Part shown: in pieces, positions 43,601-55,600 of the stretch
Numbering within the stretch: the stretch's first letter is position 1
How the letters are laid out: each line of letters starts with the position of its first letter
Origin: Undaria pinnatifida
Taxonomy: Eukaryota; Sar; Phaeophyceae; Laminariales; Alariaceae
Reading direction: 5' to 3'
DNA: 64,000 bases
Assembly (NCBI GenBank): GCA_012845835.1
Contig: JABAKD010000009.1
Span: 6,325,324 to 6,389,323 of the forward strand
Made by a program: the position numbers and the translations under genes
The notes under the pieces: model-generated
The model's input: only the letters and a program-made list of their open reading frames with translations
What the model was told of the DNA's origin: nothing
The model's database searches: none

Positions 43601-46600
43601 TCAATCCTTCTTCGAAGCGAGCTTCTTGAAACCCCTCGCCCTGAGGCTCTTGTGCATGCTGAACACGTACGCCTCGGACCAGGGCATGATGGACAGAAGG
43701 AACAGCTGCAGCTTGTGGCTCCAGTACGGGGACTCCACCGCGCCGTAACCGATGGCCGCCACCCCAGCCTTCGCGTAGTCAGCGGGAGACGGGGCGGTCA
43801 CGGAAGTCTTGCGGATTTTGGACATCTTCGTAGCCACCAAGAGAGGCACCTGGCATTGCACGTGGATGCCCTTGGGCGCCATTTCCACGTTCATCGACTC
43901 CGACATTTTCTGTTAGGGGTGGTCCGGGCGGGGGAGGGGGAGGGGGGGGGGCTGTGATGTGCACGTATGTACTGGTAGGGAGAAACCCATCTTCTGTTGC
44001 GCTGCTTATTGTTCAATATTGTTCAACACGTTTCGTAGTTGTGCTCGTAACTACGCTATCTGCATATGCGTATGTAAATGGCACGCACCGCACGCTCGAC
44101 GCTCGCCACCACTATAGGCCATCATTTCTTCGCTCTGCAGCAGACGGCGAGGTCGCTTGCATGATCAGCAAACACTACGGCCGCTTCTGCCCAAATTGAG
44201 TATGAATGCATCGTTGCCAGGTGAGGCACTACTGACTACTTCATATTTCATCGTCTTATCCGGTATATCTTTATATGTACCGACGGTAGGTGACGGAGGC
44301 ACGCCGGTAGAGGCCCCTACCCCTCCCCGCCCCGCAGATGTTCCATGGGCCCTACACGGGCTGCCGCCGTCTCCCGGCATATGCAGCCGTCGGGACTGCC
44401 ACCGCGGCAGCAGCTCCCTCTACCTCAGGGTCCGCGGTGGCCTACGGGCGGGTGGCACGAGGTGGCTGGGGCACTGCTGGTGCTGTCACTGCCCGTGACT
44501 ACAGGCGCAGGCGGTCCCCAGACCGCTGCCCCTGCACGCAGGACAGTCGCCACCTCACCTGGTTCAACAAATCTTGACGACCCGTGTACGGCAACCCCCG
44601 CCGCACAGGTGGGGGTTGGTGTGATGGGTGCTTTGCGAAGCACGCCCGACCCCAACAAAGCGATTAAGCGCATACCACTCTGAACGGTAATGTAAGGACC
44701 GTTCGTGTATTGTGCTTGTTTTTTTGGAGCGAATGCGAGTTTCTAATCTTAACGGCCAATTACATGGTGCTATTAAAAAAAGTCTGGCCGACGCCGTAAC
44801 GCGGGTATTCCCAAAACCATTACATGGCTTCTTCCAACAGACAAGTCCGGCGTCATGTCCCCGGTCTCTCTGGCGAGCAGCCCCCTGTCAAGCAAGCAGT
44901 ACAGCAACCGCCTGCAGCCGCCCATCCACAAGCACCGAGCGAACGCCGAAGCAAGGAGGGACAGGAGTCGACTCCCTCACGAACTCCATGCAGTGGTGGT
45001 GGGGGATGGCGATGGTGATGGTGGTGGTGATGGTGCATCTTGTCCCCTTAGCATACCCTAGGACCGGCTGCTACTGCTGCTACTTTTGCTTTCGCATCTT
45101 CTTTCTGATCCACCGCCGCCACCGCCGCCATCGCCGCCACCACCACCGCCGTTGCTGTTGCGTTTGTTGCTACTACGGCTGCTGCTGTTGGCGCTGCCGT
45201 GCTGCTGCTGCCCTTGCTCTCTTATTTTACTCGCGATATATTTCTATAATATACTCCGGAGTATATATATGTGTGTTGTGATCACGCCTTCAGAAGCAAG
45301 CTTGTCTAGCAAGTACCTGGTGTGCCAGGAGACGGCAATATTGGCCTATAACGGACCGCGGCATTCAACCGCAAATTGGGTCTTTGACGAACAATCGTCT
45401 AGACGTAGTTTATGACGGACAACCGTCTAGACATTCTATACTAAGTTTAGTATGGCAGGTCCTAAGCACCCCCACAGCTACGTGAGAAGTTGGACACCAT
45501 GGCCATTGGGCCGATCTACACGGTGGCGTCACAAGAGTTGCCTCTGAGAAATACGCGGTTTTGTTTCATTTTAAGATGGTGAAGGTGCCTAGAAAATAGA
45601 CGGCGGTAGTTCAGAGTTCACGTCCGACCGCCCCAGTCGCGCTTGTCCCACCACCGCCTTGGGATGGCGTCGTTGTTTTTGGCGTTACTGCAGGATACCA
45701 TAGGTGACAACTTGGGCACCAACAACGAGTTGACGTCACACGAACAGTGGAAGCGCCCACAACAGGCGGCTTCTTCATCCAGGTACCGTACCTGGATGAA
45801 GGGGCCGTCTACCGAGGGCACTTCTGAAAATAATGTGGCGTCAGCTCGTCATTGGTGCCAACTTGGTCCCCTGTGACACTCTACAGGAACTCCACTCGCA
45901 GCGGCGTTTGTTGTGTTGTGTCATTTTACGATGCTGCGGCAGCTTTCGCTTAAGACGAACCCCTTAGCCCCCAAGTAGCCAGCGAGAAGGGCACAAAATG
46001 GCGCATGATCAGCAGCCAAAAAAAAAGAGGGATATGATGCGGTTGCAGCTCCCAACAGGACAAAGCCCTTAGCCCCCGTGCCCTTCACGACCAACAAGCC
46101 TCGCTCTCCACCTTCCCCTCGAAAAACAAAAGTTGACAAAAAAAACACAAGATCAGCAGACAAAAGGGCGCAGGAGGGTATGACGCGGCGATATCTCTCA
46201 CCAAGATGAACCCCTTAGCCCCCGAGTAGCCCGTGAGAAGGGCGCAGGGGTTGAGGGCCGCCCCGGAAGCGAAGTTGACGATGGCACCGCGCTTCCGCTC
46301 GAGCATGCCGGGGAGGGCAAGGCGCGTCATCAACACGGTCGACTTCACGTTCATCTCCAGCAGCGATGACAACTGTCGCGAGGAGGGAGAAGGACAGGGG
46401 TGGCCACGTCGGCGCCTGTGAGAGTCGGCGGTTAAAATATCGAGACATGTGTATACTGTTGTAGGCTAAAGAAACGCACAGAAATTCCAACTAGTTTGTC
46501 CTCAAACACGTGGGTGCACTTCTACAGGTGTTAACCCTTTTGGAGCCCATGTACAGCGACAAATCAATGTATAGGCGAGTTCTTTATCATGGTGCGAGCA

Positions 46601-49600
46601 CGCAGCGCACGGCAGTGCAAGCTATGCGAGTGTCTTACAGGTATTTGCATTGGAGTTCGACAGCAAAATCGTCGTCAGCCAATCTATTAGTAGCAGCCCG
46701 GGTTGTTTCGTGTCAACGATTCTGCAATCGTCGGTTTTTATTGGTCAATTTTTCGCTCTGAAGCTCCAACACGGTTAAGCCTACGTTCCTGACTAGAGCG
46801 CGCTTCCTACGGCTACGACCGCGGACCAAGCGTTCTCGAAGGCGCTGGTGGACGGTTGGGTGGGTAGGTGGGCGATTAGGAGGGTGGGGAGGGTGGGCAG
46901 GTGGCTGGGTGGGTGGGCGATTGGCTGGGTGGGTGGGCAGGTGGGTGGGCAGGTGGCTGGGTGGGTGGGTGGATGGGTGGGTGGGTGGTGGGTGGATGGA
47001 TTAAGCGTCAGTGAGCAGGCCGCCCGAGCAAGAGGGGGTAAAGGGGACGCCACTGACTACATCCCAAGCAGCTCCCGCCACGACGAACATCTGCTCGCTC
47101 TGCACCAGCTAACGGTTTGCACCAGCTAACGCTCGGCCAGCGGATGCACGCGCAGCCTAAGGACCCCTCCCCCCTCCCCCCGTTCCCTCCTCCGCCCCCC
47201 CCAGCCTCTCTACACCCCCCCCCCTCGCCCCCTGCAGTGGCGTCTGCTGAGTGTACAGGGTGCACGAGATAAGAGCGTAACAATGCGGAGGGATACGTAG
47301 AGAGACACGAGGCATGTTTCTCCTAACCTCGTCGTCCGTGAGCTCGTTGAAGTACTTCGGAAAGGGGTAGGAGACGCCGACATTGTTGATGAGGATGCCG
47401 ACGTCCTTGCCCGAGATGGCGGCCGCGACCTTGCCCTGTCCGACGCAAAGGCAGGGCTGCAGTGTTAGCGCGCACAGCATGGGTATGGGGCTTTCTCGAA
47501 GGCCTTTAATCTTTTAGGACCGCAAAAATGATACCAAATGAATTTCAAGTACTTTGTCCCAAAAAACGTAGGCGCAGTTCTAAAGGGGTCAATTATTAGA
47601 AATGCCGCGGGCTGTAAAGTTTTGGAATCACGCCCTAACGTGTTCGGAACGACGGCAAGCAGAAATTGGCCTAAAAACAATGCGCCGAGAAGGTTTTCTT
47701 CCTGCCCCCCCCCCCCCCCCCCTACAAAACCCGCCGCTCCCACCCGTCACGGTTTCGAGGCTATACAGCTCCTAACCAATCACCGGAGTTCGCTCGCTCT
47801 CTCCGCCCGCTCGCGACGGTTTCGGGCCTGCCCTGTAAAGCGGCCGACCAATCACCGGAGTTCGTTCGCTAGCTCACTCCGCCCGCCCACGATGGTTTCA
47901 GACCTGTTCTATATAGCGATTGACCAATCACCGGAGCTCGCTCGTTCGCTAGCTCACTCCGCCCGCCCGGGACGGTTTTGGATCTGCTCTATATACCGAA
48001 CGCCCACTCACCGGAGCTCGTTCGCTTGTTCACTCGCGTCTCCCGGCCGCGACAGTTTCAGGCCTACGCTATATAGCGACTAAACAATCATCACTTCCGT
48101 TCGCCAGCTATGGTTGCGGACCTGCCCTATACTGCGACCGACCAAACGCCGGAGCTCATTCGCTCGCTCACTAACTCCGTCCGACCGATACGGTTTCAAA
48201 CCTGCCCAATATAGCGACCGACTAATCATCGGAGCTTGTTCGCTCGCTCGCTAACCACGCCCGCCCGCTCGCGACTATTTCGGATCTGCCGCTCGCGACA
48301 GTTTCGGATCTGTCCGATATAGCAACCGACCAATCGCGAGACCCCACTCGCTCACCCGCCCACTTGTTGCGCTGCGCTTCCTGCGCTCCCTCCCGCCGAA
48401 AACAAGCCGCCGCTCTCGCCCGCCCGACCACGACAGATTCGGACCTGCCTTACAAAGCGACTAGCCAAGCACCACAACTCGTTCGTTCGCCCGCTCACTC
48501 ACTTGTCTCGTCGCGTCGAAGTCGGAGTAGTCGATGGCGAGATGCTCCACGCTTATTTTGGGGCATGTTGCCTTGAGCTCCTCCTCGGCCGCCACCAGCT
48601 TGCTCTCCGTCCTTGAGATGAGAAGCAGGTTCATGCCCTTCTTCGCCATCTCGAACGCCATCGCTTTTCCGATTCCGTCTGGTAATGAGGGAGAGAGGGA
48701 GGGAGGGAGGGAGGGGGGGAGGGTTGGGCGGGGATCGGAGTAGGGTCTGCCACGGCATCGACATAGACGTCGAGTTCTGTACTGCGGCTGCTTCCCGTAC
48801 TTGAGTACTTCGGGTTTGACAGCATCAACAGCGCGGGTACTGCTGGTACTCGCTGTAGTTTGAGCGAATAGGGCTAGTACTGCCAACCGGCAGTACTTCG
48901 GGCTTCGGCATGCAGTTACTGGCAGTATTTTGAGGTTCGGTACTGGCAGTATTTTGGACGCCTCAACTGCGAATACTCGCAGTACTGCCAATAAATACTC
49001 TCAACATACTCCCAGTATACTTGGAGTAACAAGTACCCAGGTATACCGGGAGCATGTTTTCTGTTGTACCGGCCGTATGGGTATGCAGCAGTGTGCTTGC
49101 TTGCTTGGGTTTGCTCGTTTTACCACACCGTAGGCAGTGCCAGGGTTCAAAGGTACACGTCAGCAGCGACAATCCAACACTGGTGGTCCTGTTTACTGTT
49201 GTCTCTGCAATGCCGCCGCTGCACTGCTGTGCTGCTGCTGTGTCGCTCTATCGAATTTACTGCTGGGCTGTTACAGTGCAAACTTCGTCAGGTGGGTTCA
49301 GAATGCACAACAGTAGAACCACGCATTTTATGCTTTTTCCGAGAGGGATCGGTTGGTGCATCCTTGGCCTCTCAAGACTTACCACTTGGACACCGCCTCC
49401 TTCCATTACTTGTAGAACGGTCCAGCTTTCCTTTGATTTCTTCCTCAACCCTTTTTTTTAGTTGCAGGAAGTATCATCATAGAAACTTACTACCTATATT
49501 TATCTTTTTTCGAGAGGGTTCGGTTGGGGCATCCCTGGCCTCTCAAGACTTACCATTTGGACACCGCCTCCTTCTACTACTTGCGGCACGGTCCAGCTTT

Positions 49601-52600
49601 TCTGCGATTTCTTCCTTTACTTTTATTTTGGTTGCAAGACGTATCATCATAACAGGTCGAGCTGAGCTTAGCTTGGCTCATCAGCTCAGCTCAGCTCAGC
49701 AGCGCACGTCCGTGCGGTGCGGTGCCCAGCCCTGCCGTGCGGTGCTGTGCCGTGCTGAGTGCTTTGCTATACTCAGTATTTCGTACATGCTAGGTATCCT
49801 TCGAAGCATCATACCAGGTACCGGTACTAGTACACCAGCCAGGTTGGTACGTACTACATTGTTGAATCACTAAAAAAAGCGCCGCCAGCTCAGCTTAGCC
49901 CAGCTAAGGCTCAGCAGCGCAGCGCAGCGCCGTGCGGTGCCGTGCATTGCGGTGCGGTGCGGCGCTGTGCCGTGCTGCGCTGTACTTCGTTTCGAACAAA
50001 AAGCTGTACCAGGTATCATGTCAAGTACCAGGTACCGGGTACCGGATTGTGAGTGGGTACTCATCTCTTTGCTTTGTTATTGATTTGCTTAATTTGGTTG
50101 TCCTCTCTCGGTTCTCTTCATTTTTTTTCGTTCTTCGCCAGTTTTACCCGTATACCGCGGATCAGAACATGACATCGCCCACAAGCAGCACAGCAAAGGA
50201 CAGTCAGCTCTGCACAAGTATCTCTTGGCATTATCAAATCGCTAGTCGCACCAAATCATGGGCCTCTTCTTTCTGCCCCCTTCACATGTAATTGTGTTGC
50301 TCCCTCCGCGAGCGTGGCGGGCGGCGTCAGCCGCCCGCGGAGCAAAGCCCTTGTACATTAATACTGCGTTAGTATCATAACAGCAGTTCAGCTGTACGTG
50401 TTGAAGTCTAAGTTTAAGTTGGCAACGGTTGGAAACCTTGTGTGGAACAATGTAAGGTCGTTTTCCGTAGGGTACGTACAAACCATACCCGGGGTAATTA
50501 ACGCGGGTATTACCCTACAAAGAACTTCTGTAAGTTCTGCAGGACATTCATACCCGTACCCGGAACTTCTGGAAGTTCTGTGCGACATTCATACCCGTAC
50601 CCGCAACTTTTGGAACTTCTGTACGCCCGTGGCCACAATACCCGGGGTATGGGTACAGCATGTTGTGTACCCGCTCGGAACTTCTGTGAGTTCTGTACGC
50701 CCGTGCCACAATACCCCGAACTTTTGGAAGTTCTGTAAGGCTTCCGTACCCGTACCCGGCACTTCTGTAAGTCCTGTAAGATCACCACACCCTTACCCGA
50801 AACCTCTTGTGACTTCTGAGAGACTGGCACAATATCTGGGGTACGGGTATACCATCGATAAAATACCCGGGGAGCCCTGTATTCATTCAGGTTTAATCCG
50901 AAGAATTATTGTGAAAATAAAAATACACTCCAGCTGTGAGATCGAAGATTCTGTCGAAATTCATCTTTGCAAGCTGTGTGTGATACTCCGATCGCGCGTA
51001 TTACTGGGTGTGTCCTCATTAAGGATATAGGTCGGCGAGTCCCCTTAAAACTACAGTGTAGCTTGTACCAGGGTCAACAGGGTGATATTAGTCAGTCTGA
51101 GCACGGAAACTATAAAACACGTTTTTGAGGGGAACCAAATCTGACAGCTGTGGAAGGAAATGCATCAGTTTATCAAGTGTATGCTGTAAGTCGTATAACC
51201 AGTGAGGAGAGGGCGGAGTGTTCGAAGGGTTGGGGGGGGGGGGTTCGGGGGAGGGGGGGGCGGGGAGGGGGGGGGGGGGTTCCAACAGCTTTAGGTCGCA
51301 TAGATATAGGGACTTGCTATACACGTGGTGCTAGTTCTAGGCGATGGTTCGGGTGGTGGGGAAGGAGGGGGCGTTTGGGGCGTTTGGGGGGGGGGGGGGG
51401 GGGGATTGGAGCTACGGCATGGATGGCTAGAAATATAATGAAGTGATATCATTTGCCTGGTAGTGTTTATTCCTCTGGCATATTTTGATTTTACGTGGGG
51501 TGTTTGAACAAGAGGGAGCGGGGGGAAAAAATTATGCATTACGATGTCATGTCTTGTCAGCCACACAACCTGAACACCGAACAGCAGTGCGTATCATAAA
51601 ATAATATTTCTTTCGTTTCTAAGGGCACGTATTCACGAAGGGCACTTTTGAATCGAAAATATGCTTTCTAATGAATCGAGTTGAATTCGATTCGATTTGG
51701 TGGAAAATAGGAATTTGCCTCCTGTTGGGAAGCCACGTATTGCGTATTTTCAACGTTTTTTTTTCCCGATCGGAATAGTGCAGATCTCGCTATCATCGAA
51801 GTCTTGAACTATCCTCTGTGTTTTCGGTAGCTTCGCTTCTTTGTCGTGACACTTGGCTTACCGAGCTGGTGACAAAGTTGGACTTGCGACCGCCATTACT
51901 TCTTTTGAGGCACCACAGCCGGGGTACGGTACGAATGGTATGATCTGTTACAGAAAAGTAGACGAGAGCGCGGCTGTTGCCCGGTCGACACTCGTTGAGG
52001 TTCACGATTTATCGCTTTGGTGGTGGTTGTCGATAGCCCTCAAAGATACCACGGATTGACTCTCGGGGACGTTGGCCCAATGAGAACATGCCATGCAAGT
52101 TCGATGAAATCCTCCACTTCAAATCGAACTCCTCCCCCGAGGCCGTGTATTTACCTGGGTATTACCCGTACCCGGAACTTGTGTAATTTCTGTAGGACGC
52201 AAAACCGTACCCGTAACGTCTGTAAGTTCTGTACACCAGTGCCACAAATACCCGGGGCACGGGTAAAGCATTTTCATACCTGCCCGGATTTTTTGTAAGC
52301 TCTGTACGCCCGTGCCACAATACCCCGAACTTCTGCAAGTTCTGAAAGACTTTCATACCCGTACCCGAAACTTCTGAGACTTATGTAGGATATTCATACC
52401 CGTACCCGGAACTTCTGTAAGTTCTGTAAGACTTTCGTACCCGTACCCGAAACTCCCATGAGTTCTGTAGAACATTCATACCCGCACCCAGAACTTCTGT
52501 AAGTTCTGTGACCACACCTTGGACAATAGGTTCCAGGTCAATAGGCAATCGATAGGATCCTATTCCAATAAGAAGCCTATTGTTGCCTGTGATAGGTACC

Positions 52601-55600
52601 GATTGGCACTTTTCGAATATTTTGTGGCCAACAGTAGGTATCGATTGACACCTTCATTGATCTAATGATCGGCCAATGTTGTTTTGACATGTAATATCAA
52701 AACCTATCGTTGAAACAGATAGCTATCGACAGGGGTTTCCAGAGTATTCCCGTTCGGGCGACATACTATTGGGACTGCGAGCGGAAACCTTTTGTTTCTA
52801 ACGATAGGTATCGATATACCTCTCACCAAACCTATTGTTTCGGAAAATATGTGTCGATAGATCTTTCACAATTCTATTGTTTCGGACGACAGGAAGTGAC
52901 AGACTTTTCACCATTCTATTGTTTCGGATGATAGGTATCGGTACGTAGATCTTTCGCCAATATATTGTTTTAGTGTTGGAGAGCAAAGAAAGGCGCTCGA
53001 AGACAGCCCGCCTCGGTACAATCAACTCTAGTTCGGCATTCATCATGCACGCCGCACGCCCTCCAGCCCAGCGGAGAATCCCCGAATACGGCGCTGTCTG
53101 TCCTTGTTGTGCCCCAAGAAACCCACGGTGGGTGGTCTCAACAAAAACGTGATTACTTTTTATGGAGTGTGTGTGTTCGATGCGAAGCTTAAGTCTCTAA
53201 TGTTCTAGAGCGACCTGTTTGTGTGCCGTTCAGTTCCTTCTTATACCCTGGATAATACCCTATCGAATAGGCTATTGGGCCAACAGTAGGTCGGCAACTA
53301 TGAGGATCGATACCTATCGCGGGGCACAATAGCTCGGCTTCGGGTTCTATCGATAGGCAACACTAGGGTTAGGGCGGAGGGGTTAGGGCAGTGGCCAAAA
53401 TAGCCTATTGTGCGACCGACCTGCTTGCGAAGGTGTATATCGATGGGTATCTTGGGCACCAACATAATTTGAAAATGACTCCCAACAGGCTATCGTTTGA
53501 ACAATAATACCTTTTTATCGCCACCAATCAATACCTATTGGTTAAAGCGATAGGTGTGCGATTATATCGATCGATACCTACTGCCCAACGCAATAGGTTT
53601 GCAAGGGTATCGATCGCTGCCTAACACCCAATTCAAGGTTCTCAAGGGTATCGATCGATACCTATTTAAAATAGTGACAACTCAATATAATTACTTTCAA
53701 CCTAGGATTCGATCGATACACCTACTGTATACAGCAGTACTGCTTGTAACTTCATACCCTTGTACTGCTTAGAACATACCTATACGCACCGTATACCCCA
53801 GGCTATTGTTTGCATGAATACCTTGGATGGTACTATATAAATAGTACACCCCAGCCGTGAGATCGAAGGTTTCGTCGAAACTCATCTTTGTGTGTGCGTG
53901 ATACTCCGATCGCGCTTATTATTGGGGGTGTGTCCTCATTAAGGATTTAGGTCGGCGATTCCCCTTGGAACTACAGTATAGCTTGTACCAGGGTCAACAG
54001 GGTGATGTTGATCAGTCTGAGCGCGGAAATTATAAAACCCGTTTTTGAGGGGGACAAAATTTGACAGCTGTGGAAGTGGATGATACTATAGCAACATGTA
54101 CCTTGACCTACTTCTTGCCTTTGGTTTCAAAACCGCAGACTTACGATAATGCCTTGTATTAAAATAAGTTTTCATCAATAGGTGTGAGAGGATTTCAATC
54201 GATACTGCTGCCGCTGTTGAACAGAAATACCTCTCGGTACTTTTTTTGAGGGGATCAATCGTACCAATTCCTCTGGACCTATTGGGCAAAGAAATAGGTA
54301 TCCATCGGCAATTTCATCCTCCTATTATAAATACCTCTCAGTACTTTTTTTGAGGGGATCAATCGTACCAATTCCTCTGGACCTATTGGGCAAAGATATA
54401 GGTATCCATCGGCAATTTCATCCTCCTATTACAAGTTACAATACGTACCGATATTCAATTATTACACCAATGTGGACAGACCAAAAGGCGTATTCAATAC
54501 ATCGTAGACTATTGTACAGGGCTTTGTGCCTACTGGTCATAGCAATAGATGTTGATCGACAATTTCACATACCCATTGGTCAAACAATAGGTATCGATCG
54601 ACACTTTCACGCACCTATTGGTCACAGGAATAGGTACCGATCGACAGTGTGACATACCTATTGGAAGAACAATAGCCACTTGTGGCGATTTATCATAACC
54701 TATTGGTCGAAGAGGTAGTACGCAGCTTGAAAAGATGAGTATCGACCCTAACTCGTCCAACTCACAGCTGATGCCGTTAGAACAATTTTACTAGTGATTG
54801 GTCGTAATGAGGCGTGGCCTCAATACCTGCAGTAGTCATATGGTATCTGCGATGCATCATATATGCATTGAGCGCGTCCCAGAACCAATTGCTCCTGCGG
54901 TAGATTGGCTCCGGATTCGTTCTGTTGAAGCTGCTCTCGTAAACATTTACGCGGCGCGGACGTCCGTCTGGACTGGGCAGGTCGCCGAGGGCGTTTTACC
55001 TGGATTCGAATTGAGGGTATGCCCGTAGGTTCGACATCACTGCTTCTGGTATTCCGAACGAAAAGGGTATGATGGCGGAGAGATCATGTTGTTGTTCTTT
55101 GTTCTCTACGCGCGTGTGGGCTTGTGGGTATTGTGGGCTTATTCTCGACGAGCTTGTGGGCTTGTTAGTATATCGTGTGACGGTTACTCGGGTATTATAT
55201 GTATGAGAGGCGGAACTAACTCTATTTTTTTTCTCGGTAAAAATGGATTTTCAAAAAGAAAAAAATGGCCATTTTATCACGTGCTGTCGATTATTGGACA
55301 GATGACGCCGTTCAGCAGTGTTTCTCAGTTCTGGTATATACGTTGGTACGATGTTTTGAAAACTCGAAAAAAATGATGTAATAGGAACCCAGTTTTGGTG
55401 GCCATGAAAACACACGTTGGCGCACCTGCCTCGACGAACTCTCAAGGACTTACAGCGAAACCAGTTCGAGAAGAGTTGTCTGATATTTGTGCGTGCACGG
55501 GACCCGTCGGGACTGGCCTTGGTGCTGTGTACGTTGAGTGCGGTGGACAAACGTGGCCGAAAAAAATGTCGACTTAAATGTTGACTTATACACATACACA

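Noticed and set aside
50510-52515. CRISPR-like array
   Set aside because: Units are diverged throughout and spacers are not unique. It is a eukaryotic minisatellite.
54798-55028. 76-codon frame in KCR intron 1
   Set aside because: No recognised domain and no splice partner with matching phase.
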